From Pseudomonas lopnurensis (GTDB lineage Bacteria > Pseudomonadota > Gammaproteobacteria > Pseudomonadales > Pseudomonadaceae): a DNA stretch of 64,000 nucleotides. The stretch is from positions 171,019-235,018 of the forward strand of contig NZ_JADDIX010000099.1 in assembly GCF_015070855.1 (NCBI RefSeq), written 5' to 3'. This document shows, piece by piece, positions 17,557 to 26,217 of the stretch. Position 1 is the stretch's first letter; every line of letters begins with the position of its first letter. The position numbers were made by a program, and so were the translations under genes. Below the pieces are notes generated by a model. That model ran no database searches. It saw only the letters and a list, made by a program, of their open reading frames with translations, and was not told the origin of the DNA.

Positions 17557-19607
17557 GTTCCGGCTCCTGCAGGTTCGAGGCCGCCGATTGGCGGCAGTGG
17601 CCGTATGGTTGACGAGGCATCGGGGAACAGCGCCAGACGCAGGCCATGCAGGGCCAGGCAGGCTTTGTAGGCAACGCGCTCGGGACGCGCCTGCAGCCGT
17701 GGCAGGCAATCGTCCAGTTGCCGCCGCAGGCCCTCGGGCGCCGGTGGCGGCTGGCGGCTCCTGGCGCAGGCCTGGAAGTAGTCGTGCGCGGCCAGCAGGA
17801 TCGGCTGCAATTGCTCGCGGAGCGCCGTCGGTAACTGCAACTGCTTGAGTTCCAGCAGGCGGAAGCACAGCCGCAGTTCGCGAGTGGCGTCGTGCAGTGC
17901 CAGGCCCTGATCGCCCAGCTGGCCGAGGCGCGGCAGCAGTTGCGCGGTGCGGTCGATGACATCGGAAGCGACCTCGGCGTGATCGCCTTGCTTCTTCGCC
18001 ACTGCCAGCCGTGCAAGGCTCAGCCACCCGGCACGGGCCAGGCGGCGGGCTGCCCAATGCATGCCGAATGGCCGGGTCAGGCGCGCCCAGACCAGCGCGA
18101 AGACCACGCCCAGCGTGCAGGACAGGGCGATGTCGGCGAACAGCGGGAAATCGGCTTTGTAGCTGTCCTGGATGGTGATGTTGGAGATGGTCTGCACCGC
18201 CAGCACGATCACCGTGCCGGCGTACTGCGGCCGTCCGGCGAGGGTGCCGAGCAGCAGCAGCGGCACGGCCAGGAGCGCGGCCAGGCTACCGAAGTCGTGC
18301 ACGTTGGGCATCAGCGCGAACAGATAGATGGCGGCGACCACCGACGAAATCACCGTGGCGACCAGGAACGACTTGATGAACGGCGCCGGATTGTCCTGCC
18401 CGGCGAAGAAGCAGCCGGCCACTGCGGCGATGAACACAGCGCTGTAGCCATGTTCCCAGCCGGAAACGAACCACAGCAGACTGATGCAGAGTATCGAGAG
18501 CGCCACCGAGGCGGACGAAATGGCCAGCAGGCCGTAGTCGTAATGGCGTGGCCCACCGATCAGTTGGCGCACGCGGTAGCGCAACAGCGGCGCACGCTCG
18601 GGGTGACCCTTGGCGAATTCCAGGCGCAGGTTGAGGCAGTCCTGCCAGAGATCGATCAGGGCACGCAGTTGCGTCAGGGCGCTGGAAAATGCCAGCGCGT
18701 GCTCGGGATGGGTGTCGCCGAGCCAGGTTTGCAGGTGCCGGCCGCGCAGGCGCAACTGGTGGGGAGTCGCCTGCGGATCATCACCCTGGACCCAGCTGTC
18801 GACACGCCGCAGGTATTCCTCCAGTTCCGGCAGCGTCCCGTGCAACTCGCGCTGCAGACGGCGCAGTGAATCGCCGATGGACATCAGCTGCGGCGTCAGC
18901 ATCGCCACGCGCGCCCGAAATTCACGGGCGTGGCGCGCGGGCAGGGCGCTGCGGCTGTCGTAGCCGAGGTGGACGATCATCCCGTCGAGGCCCATCACAT
19001 CCACCAGCAGTCGATGCAGCTCGCCGTGATCGGCGGCGTCCCGGTGGCGGGTCGCGAGCATGCGACCGACCGCGGCACGGCCGTCGCGCAGCAGCATGTC
19101 CATCCGCGCGCCGAGCACCGGGGCGATGCGGCTGGGAAACAGCACGGCATTGACCACGCTGGCGCAGACGATGCCCAGGAGAATCTCCTCGGAACGGGCC
19201 AGTGCCACGTCGAAGATGGTTTCCGGGTGGTTCACCTCGCTGAGGCTGATCAGCGGCACCGTGTAGGCCGCGAGCATGAAAATGTAGCTGCGCGGGCTGC
19301 GGTCGAGCAGCGAGAGGAAGAGCAGGCCGCCGACCCAGAGCGCGATGACGATGCTCAGCATCATTGGCTGGTGGGCGAACAGCGGCAGCAGCGCCACCGA
19401 TGCGGCAGCGCCGGACAGCGTGCCCAGGACACGGTAGAGCGCCTTCGACCGGGTCGCCCCGGACAAGGGGTGGGATACCACGTAGACCGAGGCCATGGCC
19501 CAGTACGGGTTGTCGAGAGGAATCGCCAGGGCGATATAGAGCGCGAGCAGGGCGGCAATCAGCGCTTTGGCGGAAAACAGCCATTCACGCCAGGTCGGCA
19601 TGTTCAT
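17553..19607 (-). CDS. FUSC-family inner-membrane efflux pump (AaeB-like)
   Basis: The inner-membrane transport subunit, 684 residues from the chosen ATG. It has the FUSC layout: an N-terminal membrane block (about 10-150, beginning WLFSAKALIAALLALYIALAIPLDNPYWAMASVYVV), a cytoplasmic domain, a second membrane block (about 365-510), and a C-terminal cytoplasmic helical tail. Relatives export hydroxylated aromatic acids. The frame is open back to 19796, but that part is unlike the family. Two ATGs (19607, 19601) are possible and neither has a strong ribosome-binding site. It heads the operon and is divergent from a PobR-like activator. Confidence 0.9.
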   Translation of the reverse strand: MNMPTWREWLFSAKALIAALLALYIALAIPLDNPYWAMASVYVVSHPLSGATRSKALYRVLGTLSGAAASVALLPLFAHQPMMLSIVIALWVGGLLFLSLLDRSPRSYIFMLAAYTVPLISLSEVNHPETIFDVALARSEEILLGIVCASVVNAVLFPSRIAPVLGARMDMLLRDGRAAVGRMLATRHRDAADHGELHRLLVDVMGLDGMIVHLGYDSRSALPARHAREFRARVAMLTPQLMSIGDSLRRLQRELHGTLPELEEYLRRVDSWVQGDDPQATPHQLRLRGRHLQTWLGDTHPEHALAFSSALTQLRALIDLWQDCLNLRLEFAKGHPERAPLLRYRVRQLIGGPRHYDYGLLAISSASVALSILCISLLWFVSGWEHGYSAVFIAAVAGCFFAGQDNPAPFIKSFLVATVISSVVAAIYLFALMPNVHDFGSLAALLAVPLLLLGTLAGRPQYAGTVIVLAVQTISNITIQDSYKADFPLFADIALSCTLGVVFALVWARLTRPFGMHWAARRLARAGWLSLARLAVAKKQGDHAEVASDVIDRTAQLLPRLGQLGDQGLALHDATRELRLCFRLLELKQLQLPTALREQLQPILLAAHDYFQACARSRQPPPAPEGLRRQLDDCLPRLQARPERVAYKACLALHGLRLALFPDASSTIRPLPPIGGLEPAGAGT

Positions 19608-19779
19608 AAGAGTTCTTTTTTTGAAGGCCGTGCCGAAGGCGGGGGCATGCAAAGGCGGCACGGCTGCACAACAAGTTGTTACATTTAACGCGAAAACGAC
19701 ATGACGAATCGAGCAACCAACAGGACGATTCGATCCAATTGAGCACTCGTCATACGGCTCATCCGTACCCAAGGTAACG

Positions 19780-20679
19780 ATGAAACGCATCCCCAATTAC
19801 GCGCTGTACGGTGAAAACGCACTGCCGGCCTGGCAGGATCTGCTGCACTTCGAGTGGATCAACGAGCGCAGCGAGCTGCACAAGCAGGAGATCAAGCCGC
19901 ATCAGCACGATTCGTTGCTGCAGGTGGTGTACATCCGCAGTGGCAAAGGCGAGGTTTCGCTGGAGAACAGCCGCATGACCTTCAGCGCGCCGAGTCTGGT
20001 GCTGCTGCCGTGCCGCACGGTGCATGCCTTCAGCAACAGCCACGACACCAACGGCACGGTGATCACCGCGGCGCAGCGACCGCTGGAATCCATGGCGCGC
20101 ATCGTTTCCAGCGAACTGCTGGGGTTGATGCGCCGCCCCGGCGTGTTCCCGCTGCCGTGGCAGGCCGATGGCAGCGAACCGATCTGGCCGCTGATCGAAC
20201 TCATCCGGGAAGAGGCCACCAGCCATGAACGCGGCAACGTGGCCGCCGGGCATGCGCTGCTGCTGGCATTGCTGATGCGCATCGCGCGGCTGGGCACGCC
20301 CGCCACGATGCCGCGTGGAAGCAATCCTCGTCGTACGGCGTTGCTCGGCCGGTTTCGCGAACTGGTGGACGAACATTTTCGTCGCCACTGGCCGGTTGCA
20401 CGCTATGCGGAAGCGCTCGGCATCACGCCAACCACGCTGGGGCGAATCTGCCGTGACGAACTGGGCGAGCCCCCCACGGCGCTCATCAACGAACGCCTCA
20501 TCCGCGAAGCACAGCGGCAACTGGCGTACACGGAACTGGAAATCAAGCAGATCGCCCATGACCTGGGCTTTATCGACAGCGCCTATTTCAGCCGCTATTT
20601 CCGCAAGCAGGCGGGGCTCAAACCCAGCGAATTCCGCGTGGCATTCCAGCAGCCCGCGCCGTCGGCGAATGCCGAATAA
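19780..20679 (+). CDS. AraC/XylS-family activator, PobR-like
   Basis: 299 residues: an N-terminal cupin-type sensing domain (IPNYALYGENALPAWQDLLH, HQHDSLLQVVYIRSGKGEV) and a C-terminal double helix-turn-helix (about 195-290, with ALGITPTTLGRICRDELGEP and IKQIAHDLGFIDSAYFSRYF). The N-terminal pattern resembles PobR, the 4-hydroxybenzoate-responsive activator, more than sugar-type AraC proteins. Its divergent position 172 bases from an aae-like operon suggests that it controls that operon in response to an aromatic acid. This link is inferred from position and family. Confidence 0.88.
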   Translation: MKRIPNYALYGENALPAWQDLLHFEWINERSELHKQEIKPHQHDSLLQVVYIRSGKGEVSLENSRMTFSAPSLVLLPCRTVHAFSNSHDTNGTVITAAQRPLESMARIVSSELLGLMRRPGVFPLPWQADGSEPIWPLIELIREEATSHERGNVAAGHALLLALLMRIARLGTPATMPRGSNPRRTALLGRFRELVDEHFRRHWPVARYAEALGITPTTLGRICRDELGEPPTALINERLIREAQRQLAYTELEIKQIAHDLGFIDSAYFSRYFRKQAGLKPSEFRVAFQQPAPSANAE

Positions 20680-20818
20680 GAGGGGGCATGCAATGCACAG
20701 GCTCTTGAACCCCGACAACCGCCGCGATAATCGCTGTTTCGACCCGACCCGTGGCAGTCGCGTGCTCATAGGAGTCAACAGTGCGGTGAGAAGATGTTTG
20801 GTATTTCGATGATTAGTA

Positions 20819-20848
20819 AGGTGGGGCTGAAGCCCGCTCTACAGGGTT
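20819..20848. repeat. Short GGGCTGAAGCCC-type repeat
   Basis: A short palindromic segment (GGGGCTGAAGCCCGCTCTAC) of the kind scattered between genes in many Pseudomonas genomes. It lies directly before the HipA remnant. I see one copy only in this window, so the repeat nature is inferred from general knowledge. Confidence 0.3.
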
Positions 20849-20858
20849 TCGGCCACCC

Positions 20859-21351
20859 ATGAATCCATGCGTGGCGCGCACGGCGCTGTTCCAATGGCTG
20901 GTGTTCAACGTGTTGGTGGGCAACCCCGACGCGCACCTGAAAAACCTCTTTCCTGCTCTCCCATGCCGGCATCCAGCTGGCGCCGTTCTATGACCTGATC
21001 TGCACGGTGGTATACGGCACACCTGCCTTCGGCAGCGATCGCTGGCCGAGCGCCACGACGCTGGCGTGGCCATTGGAAGGCTGGACCCGGCTCGCCGAGG
21101 TCGACCGCCGCGGCCTGGCCGAAGCGGGTGAGGCCATGCGGATCAAGCCGAACACGGTGGAGCGTCTGTTGGACAACCTGCGCAGCAAGATTGTCGGCGA
21201 GGCGCATGCCCTGTATGCGCAGATCGAACGCGAGAATGCCGAGCTGATCGAACGCCGCCCCGAATTAGCGGCCACCCTTGCCGGAGAACTGCGCTGTCTG
21301 CGGGCCATCCTCCATGTGGTGATCGCCGAGCAGGTGGTTCGCCTGGGATGA
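20859..21351 (+). pseudogene. HipA-type kinase toxin remnant (truncated and frameshifted)
   Basis: Two frames together give the C-terminal part of a HipA-family Ser/Thr kinase. Frame one reads ALFQWLVFNVLVGNPDAHLKN, containing the catalytic-loop motif GNPDAHLKN. Frame two resumes at SFLLSHAGIQLAPFYDLICTVVYG and runs to the stop. The break is at about 20946, where a Leu codon has lost two bases. The N-terminal kinase lobe with its ATP-binding loop is absent, and no HipB-like antitoxin lies upstream. It is a dead toxin gene, convergent with the molybdenum hydroxylase operon. Confidence 0.8.
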
Positions 21352-21369
21352 CCGCGTCGGTAGGCCCGG

Positions 21370-23577
21370 TCATACGGCCTGCGGCAGCCCCTCGAGCATC
21401 TTGTCCAGCGTCACCGGATAACTGCGCACTCGCACGCCGGTGGCGTTGTAGATGGCATTGGCGACCGCCGCGGAGATGCCGCAGATTCCCAGCTCGCCGA
21501 CGCCCTTGGCCTTCATCGGCGAGGACAGCGGGTCGGTCTCGTCGAGGAAAATCACGTCCTGATGAGGGATGTCGGCATGTACCGGCACTTCGTAGCCGGC
21601 CAGGTCGTGGTTGACGAAGAAACCATGGCGGGTGTCGACCGCCAGCTCTTCCATCAAGGCGGCGCCGACGCCCATCGTCATGGCGCCGATCACCTGGCTG
21701 CGCGCCGTCTTCGGATTGAGGATGCGCCCGGCGGCGCAGACGGCAAGCATCCTGCGGACGCGCACCTCGGCAGTGGCCGAGTGGACGGCGACCTCGACGA
21801 AGTGGGCCGCGAAGGTCGAGAGCTTGTAGCGCTCGTCCAGGTCGCCGAACTCGATGGCGTCTTCCGCGACCAGGTTGCCATCGGCGGCCGCGTCGCGAAG
21901 GGACACGCGGCGGTCCCCCTGGCGAATCTCGCCGCCCTCGAACAGCGCCTGCTCGGCATCGAAACCGAGTTTCTGCGCCACGCTCGTGCGCAGCTTCACA
22001 CAGGCGGCGTAGACACCCGAGGTGGAGCTGTTCGCGCCCCATTGCCCGCCGGAGCCGGAAGATACCGGAAAGCTCGAATCGCCCAGCTTGACCACCACCT
22101 GTTCGAGCGGCACGCCCATCATTTCGGCGGCCGTCTGGGCGATGATGGTGTAGCTGCCAGTGCCGATGTCGGTCATGTCGCTTTCCACGGTGACGATGCC
22201 GCGCCCATCCAGGCGCACCCGGGCGGCGGAGGGCGTGACCGGGCTGTCGCGGAAGCCGCCGGCAACGCCCATGCCGATCAACCAGGCGCCTTCGCGGCGG
22301 GTGGCCGGCTGCGCCGCACGCCGATTCCAGCCGAAATGCTGCGCCCCTTGCAGCAGGCATTCCTTCAGCCGGCGCTGGGAGAAGGAGCGCTCCGGCTGCT
22401 CGGGTACGACCTGGGTGTCGTTGATCAGGCGAAATTCGATCGGGTCGAGCCCGAGCTTTTCCGCCATTTCGTCCATGGCGATCTCCAGCACCATGGAGCC
22501 GGGCGCATCGCTGGGCGCACGCATGGCATTGGCTTCGGGCAGGTCGAGGCTGGCCAGTCGCGTCGCGGTCATGCGGTGCGCGCCGGCGTACAGCGGCCGG
22601 GTATAGCGCACCCCGGATTCGGCCTTCTCGCCGTTCAGGTCGCCGGACCAGTTTTCGTGGCCGATGGCGACGATCCTGCCGTCTGCGTTCGCGCCGATAC
22701 GGATGCGCTGGATGGTGGCGGCGCGGTGGGTGGTGTTGTTGATCATCAACGGACGGGACAGTGCCACCTTCACCGGACGGCCGGCGGCGCGCGCGCCGAG
22801 CGCCGCTAGCAACGCATCGGCCCGCACGAACAGCTTGCCGCCGAAGCCGCCGCCGATATAGGGCGAGATCAGGCGGACATTGTCGACGGGCAGGTTCAGT
22901 GTCTTCGCGACGTCCTGCTTGCCCCACTCGATCATCTGGTTGGAGGTCCAGAGCGTCAACCGGTCGCCGTCCCAGGCGGCGATCGACGCATGCGGTTCCA
23001 TCATCGCGTGGGACTGGTCGGGCGTCGTGTAGGTCGCGTCGAGCTGCACCGGCGCAGCGGCGAACGCCGTTGCGAAATCGCCCACCGCCGTGTCGGCCGG
23101 GCCGCCGGTGATCGTGTCGGGTTTGGCGGCGCGGTCTTTCGCCGCCTCGAGATCGAAATGCCCCGCTTCGCGGACATACCGTATGCGCACCAGCTGCGCC
23201 GCGGCGCGGGCCTGCTCGAGGCTTTCCGCGACCACCAGCGCCACCGCCTGGTGGTAATGCTGGATCTCGGGACCGCCGAGCAGTTTGGCGTTGTTGTATT
23301 TACCCTTACCGAGCGCCCCGGCCGTTTCTGCCGTGACGATGGTGACGACCCCCGGTGAGCGCCGGGCATGACTCAGGTCGATGGAGGCGATGCGACCCTT
23401 GGCGATGGCGGAGCCGATCACATGGCCATAGGCGGGATTGCTGACCTGGTCGTGCCACTCGTAGGCGTAGGACGCCGTGCCGGTGGTCTTCAACGGTCCG
23501 TCGATGCGATCGACGGCCTTGCCGACCACCTGCTGGCGATCGATCGGGTTGTCTCCTGCGGCTGTCTCGAATTTCAT
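21370..23577 (-). CDS. paoC: Aldehyde oxidoreductase molybdenum-binding subunit (PaoC type)
   Basis: The large molybdopterin subunit of a xanthine-oxidase-family hydroxylase. 735 residues: the aldehyde oxidase/xanthine dehydrogenase a/b hammerhead (about 20-130, VVGKAVDRIDGPLKTTGTASYAYEWHD) followed by the Mo-binding domains with YIGGGFGGK, EAMARAPSDAPGS-like NAMRAPSDAPGSMVLE and the C-terminal KGVGELGICG carrying the predicted catalytic Glu. PaoABC enzymes oxidise aromatic aldehydes in the periplasm. The start at 23577 follows paoB by 2 bases; the frame is open further upstream, but there it lies inside paoB. Confidence 0.9.
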   Translation of the reverse strand: MKFETAAGDNPIDRQQVVGKAVDRIDGPLKTTGTASYAYEWHDQVSNPAYGHVIGSAIAKGRIASIDLSHARRSPGVVTIVTAETAGALGKGKYNNAKLLGGPEIQHYHQAVALVVAESLEQARAAAQLVRIRYVREAGHFDLEAAKDRAAKPDTITGGPADTAVGDFATAFAAAPVQLDATYTTPDQSHAMMEPHASIAAWDGDRLTLWTSNQMIEWGKQDVAKTLNLPVDNVRLISPYIGGGFGGKLFVRADALLAALGARAAGRPVKVALSRPLMINNTTHRAATIQRIRIGANADGRIVAIGHENWSGDLNGEKAESGVRYTRPLYAGAHRMTATRLASLDLPEANAMRAPSDAPGSMVLEIAMDEMAEKLGLDPIEFRLINDTQVVPEQPERSFSQRRLKECLLQGAQHFGWNRRAAQPATRREGAWLIGMGVAGGFRDSPVTPSAARVRLDGRGIVTVESDMTDIGTGSYTIIAQTAAEMMGVPLEQVVVKLGDSSFPVSSGSGGQWGANSSTSGVYAACVKLRTSVAQKLGFDAEQALFEGGEIRQGDRRVSLRDAAADGNLVAEDAIEFGDLDERYKLSTFAAHFVEVAVHSATAEVRVRRMLAVCAAGRILNPKTARSQVIGAMTMGVGAALMEELAVDTRHGFFVNHDLAGYEVPVHADIPHQDVIFLDETDPLSSPMKAKGVGELGICGISAAVANAIYNATGVRVRSYPVTLDKMLEGLPQAV

Positions 23578-23579
23578 CG

Positions 23580-24527
23580 CTAGGCCCTCGCTTCGGCCAG
23601 CACGGCACCGAGCGTGCGTTGAACCAGGGTGAGCTTGAATGCGTTGTGGTGAGTGGGCCTGGCATCCGCCAGCAGGCGCTCGCTGACGGCGCGCGCACCG
23701 CGCGGCAGCTCCGCTTCTGCCGCTTCCACGCGCCACGGCTTGTGCGCGACGCCGCCGATCGCGACCCGGCCGCTGCCGTCGGCCTGTACGATGGCAGCCA
23801 CCGACACCAGGGCGAAGGCGTAGGAGGCGCGGTCGCGCACCTTGTAATACAGTTGCGCGCCGCCGATGGGCCTGGGCAGGGTGACCGCCGCGATGAGTTC
23901 GCCGGGCGCCAGGGCATGCTCGATATGAGGGGTGTCGCCCGGTAATCGATGAAGCTCGGCGATTGGAATGCGCCTGGTCGAGCCATCGGGCCGTACGGTT
24001 TCCACCGTGGCATCGAGCGCGCGCATGGCGACTGCCATATCGCTCGGGTGCGTCGCGATGCAGGCATCGCTTGCGCCGATCACCGCATGCTGGCGGCTGA
24101 AGCCTTCGAGCGCGCCACAGCCGCTGCCGGGCATGCGTTTGTTGCACGGTTGGTTGGTGTCGTAGAAGTAGGGGCAGCGGGTGCGCTGCAGCAGATTGCC
24201 GGCGGTGGTCGCCTTGTTGCGCAACTGGCCGGAAGCGCCGGCGAGCAGGGCACGCGACAGCACGCCGTAGTCGCGCCGCACCCTGGTGTCGGCGGCCAGG
24301 GCGGTATTGCGCACCAGCGCGCCGATGCGCAGTCCGCCGTCGGCGGTGGTCTCGATGCTGTCCAGGGCCAGACCGTTCACGTCGATCAGGTGCATGGGCG
24401 TCTCGATCTCCAGCTTCATCAGATCGAGCAGGTTGGTGCCGCCGGCGATGAATCGTGCACCCGGCGCCGCCGCGGCGGCCGCGGCGGCGCTGGGGGAGGC
24501 CGGGCGCTCGTAGGTGAAGGATTTCAT
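23580..24527 (-). CDS. paoB: Aldehyde oxidoreductase FAD-binding subunit (PaoB type)
   Basis: The FAD subunit that passes electrons from the iron-sulphur subunit to an acceptor. 315 residues. The N-terminal FAD motif is present ([19 protein letters not shown]), and a 4Fe-4S-type Cys set special to the PaoB/HcrB branch appears in [21 protein letters not shown] followed by [10 protein letters not shown]. The C-terminal CO-dehydrogenase flavoprotein domain has [19 protein letters not shown]. It overlaps the paoA stop by 4 bases and ends 2 bases before paoC. Confidence 0.92.
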   Translation of the reverse strand: MKSFTYERPASPSAAAAAAAAPGARFIAGGTNLLDLMKLEIETPMHLIDVNGLALDSIETTADGGLRIGALVRNTALAADTRVRRDYGVLSRALLAGASGQLRNKATTAGNLLQRTRCPYFYDTNQPCNKRMPGSGCGALEGFSRQHAVIGASDACIATHPSDMAVAMRALDATVETVRPDGSTRRIPIAELHRLPGDTPHIEHALAPGELIAAVTLPRPIGGAQLYYKVRDRASYAFALVSVAAIVQADGSGRVAIGGVAHKPWRVEAAEAELPRGARAVSERLLADARPTHHNAFKLTLVQRTLGAVLAEARA

Positions 24528-25180
24528 GCGCGCTCCCCAGCCACCTCGGTGATGGCCTCGATGATGTTGGAGTAGGCGCCGCAGCGGCAGATGTTGCCGC
24601 TCATGCGTTCGCGAAGCTCGTCCACGCTCAGTTGCGGCGTGGCGGCGATGTCACCGCTCGCATGGCTCGGAATGCCCTGTCTGATCTCGTCGAGTACCGC
24701 CACCGCCGAGCAGATCTGTCCCGGCGTGCAGTAGCCGCACTGGTAGCCGTCGTATTTCACGAATGCGGCCTGCATCGGATGAAGGCGCTCCGGCGTGCCC
24801 AGGCCTTCGATCGTGGTGATTTCGGCGTCCTGATGCATGATCGCGAGAGTCAGGCAGCTGTTGAGCCGCTGGCCGTCGACGAGCATCGTGCAGGCACCGC
24901 ACTGACCGTGATCGCAGCCTTTCTTGCTGCCGGTGAGATGCAGGTGCTCGCGCATCGCATCGAGCAGGGACGTGCGGTTGTCCAGTTCGAGTTCCCGCCG
25001 CTGGCCGTTGACCAGAAAGGAGACTTTCGAGGTGACCGCCTGGCGTACCGGGGATTCGTCCGCAGCAGCGGGCGATGCTGTCAGCGCCGTTACCGGCGTC
25101 GCCCCCAAGACCAGGAGGCCGCTGCCGAGGGCGAGCACCTCGCGGCGCGACAGGCCGCTATCGTCGCTGGAGTCACTCAT
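24524..25180 (-). CDS. paoA: Aldehyde oxidoreductase 2Fe-2S subunit with Tat signal (PaoA type)
   Basis: The small iron-sulphur subunit, 218 residues. It starts [20 protein letters not shown], a twin-arginine signal (SRREVL) that would export the folded, cofactor-loaded complex to the periplasm. The first 2Fe-2S cluster is bound by [16 protein letters not shown] plus NSC, the second by CGYCTPGQ plus [12 protein letters not shown] lies 8 bases before this ATG; an ATG two codons upstream is too close to it. It is the first gene of paoABC, divergent from iorAB across 562 bases. Confidence 0.92.
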   Translation of the reverse strand: MSDSSDDSGLSRREVLALGSGLLVLGATPVTALTASPAAADESPVRQAVTSKVSFLVNGQRRELELDNRTSLLDAMREHLHLTGSKKGCDHGQCGACTMLVDGQRLNSCLTLAIMHQDAEITTIEGLGTPERLHPMQAAFVKYDGYQCGYCTPGQICSAVAVLDEIRQGIPSHASGDIAATPQLSVDELRERMSGNICRCGAYSNIIEAITEVAGERA

Positions 25181-25742
25181 GTTCATATCCTCATGCTGAT
25201 GCTGATCGAGCGAACACGGACCTGCGCAGCAAAGGCGGCGGCGCAGCCGGACCTCGGTACGGCCTCGCCCTGAAGGTCTCGCGATCCTGGAACCGGCATG
25301 GCGGCGCGAGCGCTCGCAACCCGTCGCGAAGCGAGTTGCCACCCTGCGGGATGCATGCGACCCAAGGATGGTAGGCCCGACAGCAAGCGCTTATTACCTG
25401 GCGCAATGTGCATACGGCTATGCGTTGCATTCATGAATCCTCGGCGGGTAACGACGTCGCATGTCGATCGGGCAGGGCGATGGCGAAATGGCTCTGTGCT
25501 GGTGTCCAGACAGATCGTGCCGCGCCGCCCGACGCTCCGCTCATGCACATGGCTTATGACCGTATGCGGTTTTGGCGGGGCAGTCCCTTTGCATACGACG
25601 CTTAAGATGCCTCCTGGTTTCCCTTCTATAGTGATTCGAGTGATTCGTAGATAGAACTTCGGTGCGCTGGCAGACGGAGCGTGCAAGGCTGCTGAAGCCG
25701 TTTAGCCGGCGTGGATGGCGATCCGCTCAAATGGGGCATTTC
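25181..25742. other. Divergent regulatory region between paoABC and iorAB
   Basis: 562 bases without a gene I can support, holding the promoters of two divergent molybdenum hydroxylase operons. The one distinct feature is a tandem 9-base repeat, GTGATTCGA followed by GTGATTCGT at 25631-25648, about 95 bases before iorA. It could be a regulator site. Both ends are more A+T-rich than the flanking coding DNA. Confidence 0.5.
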
Positions 25743-26201
25743 ATGATCACGCTCAATATCAATGGCGAGGAGAAGTCCGTCGCGGTCGCTCCTGATACGC
25801 CGCTGCTGTGGGTGCTGCGCGATACCTTGCAACTCACGGGCACCAAGTACGGTTGTGGTATGTCGTTGTGCGGCGCGTGCACCGTGCATATGGACGGACA
25901 GGCGGTGCGTTCCTGTAGCACGCCGGTTTCCGCAGCAGCCGGGGCAAAGGTCATCACCATCGAGGGCGTTGGCGAAGGCGTGACAGGCAAGGCGGTGCAA
26001 CAGGCCTGGCAGGGGCTCGATGTCGTGCAGTGCGGTTACTGTCAGTCCGGGCAGATCATGAGTGCCGTGGCCTTGCTGGACGGCAACCGCACGCCCACGG
26101 ATGCCGATATCGATCAGGCGATGGGCGGCAACCTCTGCCGCTGCGCGACCTATGTACGCATCCGCGCCGCCATCCACGACGCGGCCAGGTCGTTGGCCTG
26201 A
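25743..26201 (+). CDS. iorA: 2Fe-2S subunit of an IorA-type molybdenum hydroxylase
   Basis: 152 residues with two plant-ferredoxin-like and [2Fe-2S]-binding domains: [17 protein letters not shown] plus RSC for the first cluster, and [16 protein letters not shown] plus [17 protein letters not shown] for the second. IorAB (isoquinoline 1-oxidoreductase) is the type enzyme, but the family also includes aldehyde dehydrogenases, so the substrate is open. The start has GGGG 6 bases upstream; an in-frame extension to 25662 is not family-like. There is no Tat signal of its own, so it would be carried by IorB. It ends 16 bases before iorB. Confidence 0.9.
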   Translation: MITLNINGEEKSVAVAPDTPLLWVLRDTLQLTGTKYGCGMSLCGACTVHMDGQAVRSCSTPVSAAAGAKVITIEGVGEGVTGKAVQQAWQGLDVVQCGYCQSGQIMSAVALLDGNRTPTDADIDQAMGGNLCRCATYVRIRAAIHDAARSLA

Positions 26202-26217
26202 CGCACGAGGTGAAGAC

